A stretch of DNA of 64,000 bases from Gentiana macrophylla (taxonomy: Eukaryota; Streptophyta; Magnoliopsida; Gentianales; Gentianaceae). The stretch's first letter is position 1; each line of letters opens with the position of its first letter. The notes beneath the pieces were generated by a model. The model saw only the letters and a list, made by a program, of their open reading frames with translations. It did no database searches and was not told the DNA's origin. The position numbers were made by a program, and so were the translations under genes. Of this stretch, positions 35,501 to 47,775 are shown piece after piece. The DNA lies in the NCBI GenBank assembly GCA_026214975.1, contig CM047808.1:61158583-61222582 (forward strand). The letters are read 5' to 3'.

Positions 35501-37889
35501 CTCCAAAGAGTTTGATTCATCCTTTCAGCTACACCATTCTGCTGAGGTGTATTCCTTACAGTATGATGTCTGGCAATACCCTCAGTTGCACAAAATGAAT
35601 CAAAATCCGTCCAGCAGAATTCCAGACCATTATATGTACGAAGCTTCTTGATTTTCTTGCCTAACTGATTCTCCACTAGGGTCTTCCACTGCTTGAAGTT
35701 ATTGAATGCATCACTTTTGTTCTTCATCATCACCACCCAAGTCATCCTTGAATAGTCATCTATGAATGACACAAAATATCTGTGACCACCCAATGACTCA
35801 ACTCTTGATGGACCCCAAGATCACGAATGGATATAATCAAGTGATGCCTTTGTGTTGTGCAACCTGCCGAGAACTTACTTCATGCAACTTCCCAAACACA
35901 CAATGTTCACAAAAGTCCAGATTCTTAACCTTATATCCTCCAAGAAAACTCTTTGAAGAAAGAACTTGCATACCTCTTTTTCACCCATGTGACCAAGTCT
36001 CATGTGCCCACAGTGAGTCTGCTGAGATCGGTGAATCGGCGAGGATGCAACATCAAGAAGATGCAGTCTGATGAGATCCTTGTAATATATACAAGGTTCC
36101 CTCTTGATGCCTTTGAGGACTACAATCGAATCTTTAAAGACATTCAAATTGTCCCACCTTCACCCTTGAAATTGAACCCTTGTTGTCATCCAGTGACTCG
36201 AGAGATACCAAATTCTTGTTCATCTGTGGAACATGTCTTACATCCTTCAAGGTACAAAATTTACCATCCTCTGTCCTTAACTTTATCGAGCCAATTCCCA
36301 CAACTTTGAGACCTTGTTTGTTGGCCATATAGATTTGACCACCATCTATCTCGCTCATAAGTAGAAAACCACTCTGTTTGGACAAATATGGTAGGATGCT
36401 CCGAATCAAGTATCCACACATCATTGTGGTGTGTAGAATCCATCGCAACTAGAACCGAGATCCTCATCGAGTTGCTCAAGAGCCAAAGCCTGCTTTGTGC
36501 AGTGCCTTCCCTACTGTTTCTTCTTCCTTGGACAATTGGACTTCCAATGTCCCCGCTCCTTCTGATAATTACAGACATCAGTAGACTTAGGACCTTTGGA
36601 CCTGACTTTTTTCTTCTTCTCATCCATATCTTTTTCCACTATTGTCGCTAGCTACTAGCCCAAAGAACTGATCTGTCTGCTCCAAAGCCTTGTGTCTAAG
36701 CTCCCTGGCATGTAAGGCGGACCTCACATCCTCCAAAGCTCATCAGATCTTTCCCAACTATGAAAGATCGCACAAAGTTTTCATATGATGCCGGTAATGA
36801 CACCAACAGGATTAGGGCTGCATCTTCATCTTCAATTTTAACATCAATATTCCTTAAATCAAGCAATATTGTGTTCAGCTGGTCCAGATGTTCCCTCAGT
36901 GGACTTCCTTCATGCATCTTCAAACTGAACAACCTCTGTTTCAACAACAATTTGTTGGTCAGTGACTTGGTCATATACAAGCTTTCAAGCTTTTTCCACA
37001 ACTTAGCTGCGGTGTCTTCCTCAAAGAACCTCGGTGATAACATCATCGATAAGCACAATATGATGGTTGAATGTGCTTTCTCTTCAGGTGGCATAATCTG
37101 CCGCACTTTGTATTTGGTTTGTCGGATAAAGGATTCCACAAACCTGTTGTTTCAACAATTGCACGATCTTAATTTGCCACGCACCAAAAGCTGTTCCTTC
37201 CTGTAAATTTATCGATTTTTACGTTTCTCTGCCGACATCTTTTCTTGCTAAAGATCACAACTTTATCACGAGATCCTAGCACCTTCTTTGAGGTCTTGGT
37301 GAAGATGAAGGATCGTCATCTGATCGCTTTTCTCGAAACCTTGCGCCTCGATACCACTTGTTATAAAGCGGATGGAGATAACTTCGGATGCAAGAAATGT
37401 AAATGAAGCAATCAAACATAAACAATCAAAGGAGAAAACGAAACAAGAAGAACATGCAGATTTAACGTGGAAAACCTCTCGGTGGGAGAGGTAAAAACCA
37501 CGGCGCGAAAAGAGATATTTTATTATGCAATCGAATTTTACTGATTTCAACACACTCGGATAATGAGACAACAATCTGTATTTATAGGCACAAATCCACA
37601 AACCCTAGCCGCCAGAATCTTTGTCGATCGATCCGCCATAAATACCCTTACACGTGTCCTCCTTTTAATGACACTTGATAATTTGTCACATAACAATTAA
37701 TGTGATGTGGGACCTGCTTTGTATTCCAAGATTTCACAGACTATCACCTGGCGATAGTTACCTGGCCGACGAAGCTCGATGGACTCCACCCTACCGCACA
37801 GAATTGAATACCCTTCTCAGCTGTCAATCACACAACTGAGTCTTCAGATTGGTTCCACCAGATGTAGAGTTTAAGTCACATTACTGACA
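32591..37889 (-). mobile_element. Complete Copia element, TGATT target duplication
   Basis: Minus-strand element. 5' LTR is 37359-37889 and 3' LTR is 32591-33123, both TG...CA and 531-533 bp. The primer site reads TGGTATCGAGGC (37356-37345) and the polypurine tract AAGGTGGAGATT (33135-33124). TGATT flanks it at 32586-32590 and 37890-37894. It is absent from the unit-1 counterpart near 19540, which gives the empty site. The LTRs differ mostly at CAG/CTG sites, so the insertion is probably recent. Confidence 0.92.
33124..37139 (-). pseudogene. Copia gag-pol, fragmented as read
   Basis: Minus-strand islands in normal Copia order. Gag 37139-36696 (AAKLWKKLESLYMTKSL, LREHLDQLNTILLDL: the gag-polypeptide type of plant Copia). 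Zinc-knuckle/protease zone 36623-36134. Integrase 35793-35422 (FIDDYSRMTWV, TPQQNGVAERMNQT; the DDE Glu is present). RT 34810-34493 (WIFKKKEG, KARLVARGFSQKEGVDFDE) continuing at 34262-33885 (a decayed DD-type segment, FEMKDLGATKKILG). RNase H from 33907. At least eight frame changes separate them. Because errors cluster at CAG/CTG I cannot tell true decay from base-calling error. An aspartate-rich intact RT core is not readable as one frame. Confidence 0.8.
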
Positions 37890-40800
37890 TGATTTATAGT
37901 CACGACTTGATCAGCTTCTAACTGAGTTTGCCACCTCGCTTCTTGATCTTTATGGCGAGTCTGTGTCCTCGGTTCTTGATCTTCTAGATAAGCCAACTGA
38001 GTCTGTGTCCCTCAGCGAACTTGTCTTCTTCAGTTCTTACATAACTGAGTTTGAGCCCTCAGTTCTTTAGATGCATATCTCAGTTTTCTTATTATAACTC
38101 AGTTTCCTTGAATTGACCCAGTTGTTCGTCTAGTTCCTATTCTATTACAGTGCTTGTCTAAAACAACCTATACAAGGTTCAGACTCTAGATAGAACTTAT
38201 ACATTTATCTATAGACCATTTCTTGCTTCTTCTTTCATTATGCACTATAACAGTTAGTTACGACTTCATCATCATGGGTTGTAAGTGATTTGTCTAATTA
38301 CGTGACGAACCATCATCAAAACATAAATAATATTTCCAACAAAGGCCTTTTTTTCTTCATCTTTGGCTTTGGCAGAGTCCATGTGCTTCGGTAGCCCTCA
38401 GGTCTTTTATGGTTTTATTTTGAGCCTCTTTGCTAGCCGAGGACTCAGTGAGTCTCTTTAAAAACTCTTGCCCAATTTGGGCTCCCTGCAATAAGTGCAT
38501 ATAAGTAAAAAGAAGAATATATAATACAAGAGGTCAGGATAAAAGAATAAAATCTTACCACTGCAACAAGATCTTTGTCTGCTAACTCAAATAAACGCCC
38601 TTGACCCACTGGTGCCTCATCCTCCTGGTCAACATCCTCCCCATCTCCTTCAGGATGAAGGAGTGACCTATTCCTCTTAGATCTACCCATTTGAGGGGTG
38701 TCAACAATCAGGACTTGGCTCCTTCTTTGGAGCCTGAACTCATTTCCCTCCTCTTCCTCCCTCTTAGTGGTCTTGTCCGGATCCACTAGGTCGGCACCTT
38801 CCCGGACGGCATAGGAAGAGGAACCAAGAACATCCTCGAGAATGCTCGGACAGGATATGAGCTATGAAAGGACCCAACACACGGTACCAAGGACCGAGCG
38901 GCTACCCGGCTCGGCCTCTCTATCCTCTCCGACTCTGTCAAGATCGAGTTGAGCACCACCAGTGCCTCTCTTCCTCGACAACATCGAAGAAATTGCTCAA
39001 AGATAACTAGACACTACAAAAAAATAGAGCAAGATAAAGTCAAGCACAAAAATAATTATGTCAAGAAAGCGAGAGAATACAATAATGCAAGAACCCTACA
39101 AATTTCGAATCTTCTTAACTCATTTCTAGATATGGGTCGGGGCAGATGGTGGATAATTGGGGAGCATCAATTTACTTAGAATAATATTTCTTCAGGCAAA
39201 GATGGATGCCACACGTATGGATGTCCTCTATCAGTTTCTTATCAATGTCTATAGGCCGAGGGTCACTAGCTAAATCGGCAATATTCCATCTACCCAGATT
39301 GATCTCCACCTCAGGAAGAATGAAAAAAAATCGATGCTTCCAATCTCTGTAAGAGGATTCTCCCTTTTGAATGATTTGGATGTTCTTTTAGAAATCCTCC
39401 CGACGGGAAAACAATATTACCTGGCAAAGTCAAGCACTTTCTTGTCTTGATAGAAGAGTCCAAATATTGTACTCGTGAATGGGATCTGAGACTCACCGGC
39501 ACCAAATGGCAAAGACAATGATTGCTCTTATACCATTGGGGACAACTGGGCAATCCCTAGTCCATAATGCTCTAGAACATCTAGGAGGGCCGGACAGAGA
39601 GGAAACCTTAGACCATAAAGGAGTTGCTCTCTATATACAAACATAGTACCCCTCACGGCGGTGATAGGCATATATACCGGCTATGGGAATTTGAGGGTCA
39701 TATTCTTTGGATATCTGAAACCGAATCCGGATCCGATCCATAATTGGATCGTCGAGATCGATTCACGACAAAGACCGATCGAGACACTCGATATTGCACA
39801 GCGGAAGCTACGAATAAATTCGCATGCGATTTTACCACGATATGATTCACATAAATAATTAATCTACAATAAGGTTAATAGATTTACCTTAACGGAAAGA
39901 GATGATAAATTCGACAAAAGGGACAAGCCACAATCTTCCGGATTGTATCTCCTAGCGACGACTGGTGGACGTCGATCCTCGCCGTAGAACCTCCTCGAAT
40001 ATGCACACGAAAAATCCTAGATTTTTCTTCTCTTAATGACTAGAACGAGAAACTAATTTTTCTCTTCTTTTTTCTTAAGTGTGGCGCAAATTTTGTTGTG
40101 TCATTGTTTTGGGAGGAACTCTCTTTTTATAGGAAAATAACTAGTAAAGAGAGAGTTATCCTTTTCATACCATAAAAACCTATTCCCAAAAGGAAAAGAT
40201 ATTTTTCCCACAAAATAAGAGATAATTCCCAAAAAATCAATCTCTTTATTTTTCCATTAATTATCCAACAAATAGATAATTAATTAATTACACATGTGAC
40301 ATAATCTAGAAAAATTTCTTTTCCTAATTTATCACATAAAATGGCGCAAATATAGTCATTAATTTTAATAGAAATTGTCTTTTCTATATTACATATTATT
40401 TACCAAATAAATAATATTCGCATATTCATTAAATAGACAAACTATTTAATTTATTCTCGAGGTTCCATAAACGAGAAAACACTCGCGTGTTAGGAGCCAA
40501 CCCGGGGACCATGGACCTATAACCAGTAGCTACAATAAATTGAATAAAATATTCATCGAACATAATATTTCTACTTAATTCATTAATTCCGGAATTACAC
40601 CACCATAAATCCGAAACTGAACTCTATCGATTATAGATATAACTTATTCTCAAAACGTTGAGTCGAGTCGATAAGTGTCCATTGATATAATCACTACATA
40701 TAAACTCACCCTCCATAGACTATCCGTAATGAAGTAGGATTATTTCCATAAACCTTCTTCAATACATCTTGTCCTTATTTACCATTAACCCACTAGTGAT

Positions 40801-41639
40801 CAATTAGTTCATAACCAATACGAACTCCATGGATCCATCAGTTTCTCGGATTAACAAATAAGAGGATTGTCTTTCTACTTCCAGCAGGAAGGAATGGATT
40901 CCATATCTGTGAGATACACACTTCTCACTCATTCCAGAATAGTGCCAACGTGAAAGTGATTCGGGCCGCGCCTCTTAGCGATCCTTAACGAACACATCAA
41001 ACGCTATCCTGAAACAAGTAGGAGTCCGTAATCACTTCAGGATTAAGGTTAATCCATATATGATCATCTTGTGATTTAATAAGATTTCTCAATCACGGAA
41101 TTATATGAGAAACTCAGATTAAATCGGTCCAGTCCTATATGACTCTCATCATATATAAATGCCCTACTTAGACAACCAATGTCGACGGTCCGGATAGGAC
41201 GGTCACACCATAAAGTGTCCTGGGCGCATTAATGGTGGTTTAATCAATAGACCCCATACTTTGATTAAGTTCACCACGGACTACCAGTTCAAGTGTATCA
41301 GCATAAATTTTATCCTCGCATGTGACACACACTAAGTTATATGGCTACATTTGATACGACTTGGGGTTTTTCGTAGTCTATTACTTACAAGCACGAAGCA
41401 AGTAATAAGATGAGAATAAATCTGTCATTTATTAATTCTAAAAACAATTACATAAATTGTCTTTCGGGCGCTACTTCCAACAATCTCCCACTTGCCCATA
41501 ACGACAAGCAACAATTGTCTTGCAGGCACACTGTATCTAACAATCTCCCACTTGCCCGTAAAGACAAGCAATGATCGTTTTTAGACACCACATCCTTATT
41601 CTTTCTATCCACAATATTCTCCCACTTGCTCTAAAGTAG

Positions 41640-42770
41640 ATGAGACATATCTCCCAATTTCATACCCGCCAAGCGCTTATCATTGACATTAGATGCCACG
41701 CGACTTGGTAAACTGATCAGCTAGGTTGTCGGCTCGAGGCGATCTTAAGGACCGATACGTCGCCTGTTTGCACGATCTGTCTGACCAGGTGGTACTTTCT
41801 CTCAATGTGCTTTTGCCCTCTTGTGATTGAGAAGATCATTTGCATGAGCTACCTCTAAACTGTTTTCACAGTAGAATGGTATCGGCTTATCGAGACCTGG
41901 AATCACTTCCCGGTCCAACAAAGAACTTCCCAAGCCACACTGCCTCTTTAGCTGCTCCGAAAGCTACTATGTATTCGACTAACAGAGTCAAACATGCAGT
42001 ACTGGAATGGTCCAGAATATAGCTCCATCACTATGAGTAAACACTGAGCCTGAGATCGATTCACGATCATCCTTAATCCGACAAAAATCATGATCGGTGT
42101 AGTCAATGACACTCGTGTTTCACACCGAATGCACAAGCATAGGATTCTCGTTCTCTCAAGATACTTGAGGATGCACTATACTGCTTTCAACGTCAGAATC
42201 CAAGACTCGGCTTTTATTGACTTTTAATTACCTGACTTTCTCTATCCAAAAGAGAATCTATCCCATTTTCTCTATATCCGAAGATTGAGAGAATTATTCC
42301 GTGAGGGGTTGGGTAGGAAACCTCTCTTGAATGTGGCATACGAAAATGCATTGTATCATCTTAACCAATAAGATGGAAGGGATACGCCCAACAACTTGTT
42401 CTCATGAATTCGACCGAATAGATTCTAAGAATATAGTCCACTTCTATGATTCAGAGAAGCTTTGGCTCCTCAGTTCTTGACTTCAGATAACACACTCATG
42501 TTGTTATCAACTGTTATAGTGTTATCCTTTATAAACACTAATGTCTACTACTTACCAACATTGATTATCTGGTCTACAAAAGACTCATCAATATTCTGGT
42601 CAAGCCCATACATATCAAACATGTGACTTTTAATGACCTAAAGGTTTGCTTTTATCCTTCAATGGATGTAAGCATAGGCAGTCAGCCTGCCATTGGATTT
42701 AAGCTAAAACCCTTCCGTACCGAATGAATATAAGCTCCATTGTACGGCAAGAAAGTTTTAGGGCATCACC
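41640..42770 (-). pseudogene. Copia RT / RNase H remnant, copy 2
   Basis: Counterpart of 23280-24400, with the same broken islands (VEYIVAFGAAKEAVWLGKFF near 41990; KRGFLP near 42330). Nearly identical to copy 1. The span 42770-45200 is the same unreadable AT-rich internal sequence as copy 1. Confidence 0.55.
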
Positions 42771-45205
42771 CATGTTAATCTTTCTGCTTTCCATAGAGTC
42801 AAGCAAGGCTGAGTGGTGAGAAAGTTTCAAGGCATCACCCGTGTTTAACTGTCTACTTCTCAGGGAGTTACCCCCAAAACCACTTGGCTTTGCTTAGAAA
42901 GATAAACTTTCTCATTCATTCAACTCTTTTCCATGCAGATCCAATTGCTCCCACTGGGCCTGAGACACTCAGGTGGTTCTACAAGAGTATGAACCGAATT
43001 GGAGTACCAAAACTCCATTTATAGGTTTAAGGCTTTAAACCGACCTCATCTTATCAAAATCCTATACAGCCCTCCAAAGAAGACCACAGGTTATCAATCA
43101 CCCCAACATGATCATATGTCTCAGATAATCAAAATGAGTCAATGGATAAACCATACTCCCACTGCATTTGGGTGGATTGACATTCTGATCTGGTTTAGTA
43201 GTATTTATCAGCGTTATCCCCAACAATCAATGTTGGATGTGGTCTGACTAAATCAGATAGTAACTCCTTGAGTAACTTTACTTCAAGGTCTAAGGTTGTT
43301 ATTTAAACATTTTTCTAGAAAGGCTCTGACAGTTCAACCGTCATTATGCGATCTTAAGAATCTTATAACCAACCTTTTCTTATTGTATTAAGATATTTCA
43401 CGAACAGTCACCATCTGAACTTGTATGTAAAATCTCCAGTCCTACCTTCAAGCACTGGTGCTAAATGCCTCTATTTGTGAAATTGGGGTAAATGTAATTC
43501 ACTCCTTATCCACAAATTCATAGGCTTCTTCTAGGTAAACTTCTCTGTATTACATAATAATGTGAACCATTATTTTGCAATCAATATCTTAATTGAGTTA
43601 AGCGAAGGTAATATAGCATATCAATAACTATACAAGACAATACATGATTTATCCTTTCAAAGAAAATCATTTCACTCGGAGGTAGGCCAAGCATCGTTGA
43701 CAAAACCATGACATAGCTTATATATGAGCATTGAATACTCGTTTCTCTCTGGTAATATCGAGATTCCTCCAAATATTTAGACAAACTAATCGGTGGTTCG
43801 AGTAGTCAATAGACAAAAATCTATTACTCAAAAGTTCCCACTAGCTTGTATCATTCATAAGACCCTGGAGGTCATTATGAACAAGCCATGATACTTCTTT
43901 AGCTCTATTAATCTTTCCTAATTGAAAGTTTACTTAGTCATTTTCCTTTGAGATAGTGTTCTTAGACCGGGAGATAGGAATCACCCTTAGCCGATCTTTA
44001 GATCTTATCTCTAGGATATATGCACTAATTAATAGATCTTTGAAGAATCGTTTATCTAAATACCAAACCATTTGTCTTAATAGTTTATGATGTGTTACAT
44101 ATACCTTTTCAGCATTACTTAGTGGTTTTGACTTTATCGGACAAAAGTCCGAGTCTTAGAATCGTATACAAATGTCATATTCACTTTCTTAAGGCAACTA
44201 TATTATCGATGTGAAAGTGAATCCTTTTGTTCCAACGATTCTGAAACAGAAATTATATTTCTTTGATATTCAAGGGTTAAAATCCGAAATTTATTTCCTT
44301 ATATCACTCACTATCTTAAATGAAATAACTGCCCGTTGTGTACTCTTCATCATGAATGCCCAGCTACCTTGTTCTTATAAAAGAACTTTAGCATTCGAGT
44401 CAAATTACTCGGTTAAGAAAGTCGATATGGATTCATAGGTTAGTCATCCGAAATCACTTTCCTTATCCTATACTTTCTTTTATTAATATTTCGGTTTAGC
44501 CATTAACTTATTTATTTTAGATGACTTATGCTTGTATACATTTTCCTTCCTATTCTTGGCTTTCTTTAAAGGAAATGGCCGTGAACTAGCAGTTCATTTG
44601 AGTAGGCACTACTGTGTGAACTCGTGGGATGCCTAATGAGATTGATACCAAATCATTCTCGTCATCTTTGAACTAATTTTGTTTTGTCTCTCGTGCAACA
44701 CAAGTGACAGCAGTGACATTCTTATCAATGTCACTTAAGTTTGAAGGCTTAAGAGGAACATCCTCTTCCGAAAAATTAATTTGCATTCTCGATTATTGAG
44801 TTCAACGTTCTTGTTACTTTTCCACTTTTACGAAGTCGTTACTAGTCAAATTATCGTGTTTAGCAATTTAGATACCTTGAGATGATATGTAGTTGTAAAA
44901 TAATTTATGCCAGAAATATAAATCAAATCATACACCACAACATATAATAATTTTAGGAATAATAAATGTGATGTCATGCATGCAGTTTATCCTACCATTC
45001 CAAGGATTTAATCTCACACCTACAGTGCCGCCTCAGGGTAGGTCAAAGAGGTGACGATTAAATTGAGACAATCTCTCTCAACAACTAACTGAGAATCGGA
45101 CATTTCTATTTAATTGTTGATTACCTTCCTTTTTCAGCCAAGATATTTCCTAAAATATCCTTTAGAGTGTTACCTACTGTTTCAGTTCTCAAAGTACGCC
45201 CCGAG

Positions 45206-45608
45206 TATGCCGCCTCAGGGTCGGTCAGTGACTCGACGAGTACCCAAAATCCTATCCTTTCAGAGACCAAGCCTTGTATTTGATAGCGGTGAAAGTGATG
45301 TGATATATGATGAGTTTTACGATGGGGATCCCGATCCATTGGCAACCGTAAAGAAGATTGATCCATTGATCATTAGAGATGGACCGTTGACAAGGCTCCA
45401 AAGGAAGAATATGCGAGAAGCCTTGAATACATTGTTGCAAGAGATCCATAAAGAGTTTGGGCTGCCCAAAAGAGTAATGAAGCCCGATATTGTTTATGCA
45501 CTACACTTTTGGGCCGAGAGAAGACGGCAGCTTGAGGCCCATGCTCGAGGCGCCAATTACTTAGGTTATTGGACTTGTATTATTTATTTGGAGTTGGATT
45601 TTATTTAA
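45206..45608 (+). CDS. Plus-strand ORF of unknown origin inside the Copia element
   Basis: ATG at 45206 opens a 134-codon frame beginning MPPQGRSVTRRVPK and containing an acidic stretch (YDEFYDGDPDP) and the block DGPLTRLQRKNMREALNTLL. The last recalls the GPxTRAxAKxxxxAL peptide that I know from plant gypsy polyproteins of the chromovirus group. It runs opposite to the Copia genes and is followed by LTR-like DNA with a TATA box (45754), so a gypsy fragment inserted in or captured by the Copia element is the simplest reading. Unit 1 holds only the first 30 codons (with a frame change at CAG/CGG) because the duplication junction cuts it. Not certain to be expressed. Confidence 0.35.
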
Positions 45609-46124
45609 TAATTATCTTGTGGGCTTAGTTGACACAAGAAGGACTAGAAAAGCCCACCAAAGTGGCGCCCCAGGTTTAATTATTTAGGTTTTTATTTTGC
45701 TAAGTAAATTCTCCCACATTTCTTAGGAGAAGAATTGGTCTTTTATTTGTAGCCTATATAAAGGCAAGCTTCTTTCATAATGAACGATCATCTTTTTGAG
45801 TGAAATTATTATTTGATTAAGCATTGTCTTAATTGTGCACCTTGTGTGTGTGAGATTCTCTTGATTGGAGGATCGCCTTGGAGAACTTATCAACGTAAGT
45901 GAGCATTACGTTGTGGCGTTCCCACCGTTGTCTTGGTCTAAGGCGCGGATTTAGCTCCCATTGATTATCATCAATTTCTTCCTGGGCAAAACAAAGGATT
46001 TGATTCGTAAGAATCACATCAGAAAGCCACCCTCAGGGGGCCGAAATCAAAGTGTCACGAAGCGTCAACATTCTCTCACGTGCTTGTGTCAACAGTGGAG
46101 GCCGTGGGATCGGTTGTCACCTTC
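45609..46124 (+). other. LTR-like noncoding DNA with TATA box
   Basis: TTGTGGGCTTAG, then AGCCTATATAAAGGC at 45751-45765 and pyrimidine-rich DNA downstream: the look of a U3/R boundary of a gypsy LTR. I cannot find both ends or a target duplication. Confidence 0.35.
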
Positions 46125-47000
46125 CCCGCTCCCACTAGTTATTTTTAAAATTATGTATTCTTATTAGGATTTTCAGAATTTCTTAATCATCCGAAAAACA
46201 ATATATCATGAATATTTAAAATAATCCTCCAACTAGTTCATCGGTTCCAAATTCCGTCTAACTAGTGTAACTTATTCACGACTTTCCAATTTCTCGGATT
46301 TATAAAACCTTTGTGTTGACGCTGCACAATTAAAATTCACTAAGAATTTTATAATCCCAATACATTAGGACTTTATGAATTTTCTAATAATTCAAAAAAA
46401 AAATAAATCATAAAATTTAAAGCTCCCACTAGTTTATCGGTTTCAAATACCGTCTAACTAGTGACACTATATTCATGATTTTCCAATTTTTCGAATATTT
46501 AAAAATTTGTTGTGTAGACACTACACAGCTAAAATTCACCAAAGAATTTAAAAGTCCTATTATTGTCATGATAAAATTTTAGAATCGTATAATTTTATCT
46601 CAATAATTTGAAAACAATAAATCTTGAAAAGCAATTACCAACTTATCGGTATTAAACCCTGGCTGAGCTTTAACCGAGTTCACCGAACGGTGTAGGGATT
46701 GGCTAAGCCAACCCGTCCTCTTCGTTGGTTCATGTACGACTGCTGGATGAATCGGGCTAAGGCTGCCTTATTGAGCATCATCTCGCCGGATAGCTTGACC
46801 TTGCTGGACCCCCGACGCTAACGTCGCACTTGGACGGACAAGTCGAGTCGAGCCGAAGCCCTGTTGACCGCCCGAACCAATTTTTGAACCGTTTGCTTAG
46901 TTGGTGTCCAACTCTTCCGGTTTTTCCAAGTTTTTTAATTATTAAAATTCTTTTATGTAGACACTACATAATTAAAATCCACGAATGCTTTTTAGATCCC
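46125..47000. repeat. Diverged ~200-bp tandem repeats in Copia leader
   Basis: The phrase CACTAGTT(C/T)ATCGGTT then CCGTCTAACTAGTG recurs near 46231, 46428 and 46641, with a partial earlier unit from 46125. Each is followed by CACGA-type AT-rich sequence, a GTGTWGACRCTACA motif and AAAATYCAC. The last unit is interrupted by about 230 bp of GC-rich DNA (46660-46890). It lies between the primer site and the expected gag of the minus-strand Copia element. Confidence 0.55.
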
Positions 47001-47775
47001 AAAATTAAATTTACCGAGTAAATTTTATTTTATCATGTGAATTTTATATCCCGATAAAATTTCGTTCGTTTTAATTAATTTACTTAATTACCTAAATTAA
47101 TTACATCTTCTACATGCCTAATTAATATCATGATTAATTTTCTACTTGTATGCATATGCCAAGAGTGGAATTAATGAATATGATACATGGCATTGTTATA
47201 TCACATAAATAATCATACAAGAAAATAAATTCAAAAAATAAATCACTGAAATTTATCGTTGGTATCCCATATCTAATCTAACAAATATTAAAATAAAAGG
47301 TATTTATCTTTGTTGCAGCCTTTTGATCTTGGACAAAAGAAAAGCCTTTTCTTTTTCTTGTCTTCTCACGTATGCAGCCGTACCTTTTTTTTAGTAGCGC
47401 TGATGTCACGATGACATCAGCATATGCAATCACCAGTAACAGCGTACAGCAACTTCATTCAGCAATGCGTACAACAACTTTCAGCATCCATTCGGCAGGA
47501 AAAAAAAAACAAATCCTATATGCAATCAATTTTGATGCATAAAGTTTCTAGAAAATTAAATATAACAAATTACATAATTTCCTATAATCGGAAAAAAAAA
47601 AAAAAAAGGTTTACAACAGATTTAACGGTAAACAAATACCAACCCCAATCCATCTCATCAACCAACACATTCATCCACAAATTTATATAAAAAAATATAA
47701 AAGATGCAATATTTATTCAATTACACTCTTTATTAATTAATTATGCAATCAGGATCGTAAAATCGCTTTAACCTG
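47001..47775. other. AT-rich Copia leader, no gene seen
   Basis: AT-rich DNA with A-runs (for example 47590-47607) and no recognisable domain. Open stretches such as 47424-47690 are low-complexity. Confidence 0.4.

Larger units (their letters stand above)
31299..38341 (-). repeat. SIRE-like solo LTR, copy 2, split by a Copia element
   Basis: Counterpart of 18243-19979. The start reads CATTGG instead of TGTTGG (a CTG-site difference) and the end is TTTCCAACA at 38341. It is interrupted at 32590 by the Copia element with TGATT duplication. Confidence 0.8.
30795..39703 (-). pseudogene. Antisense gene of the Tat element, copy 2, interrupted
   Basis: C-terminal coiled-coil part at 30795-31298, solo LTR with nested Copia at 31299-38341, then the middle exons at 38346-39703. 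The clearest open part is 38786-38445 (minus), identical in layout to copy 1, including the 73-bp intron (GTAAGA...TTGCAG) at about 38484-38556. It joins the 5' exons at 49557-51187 across the Copia insertion. Confidence 0.65.
26928..45293. repeat. Tandem duplication block, unit 2 (18,366 bp with a 5.3-kb insertion)
   Basis: Same content and order as 13861-26927, plus the Copia element 32591-37889 and its TGATT duplication; subtracting these leaves a length within a few bases of unit 1. Sequence then continues at 45294 as GTGATGTG rather than GTCTCAG. Confidence 0.85.
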
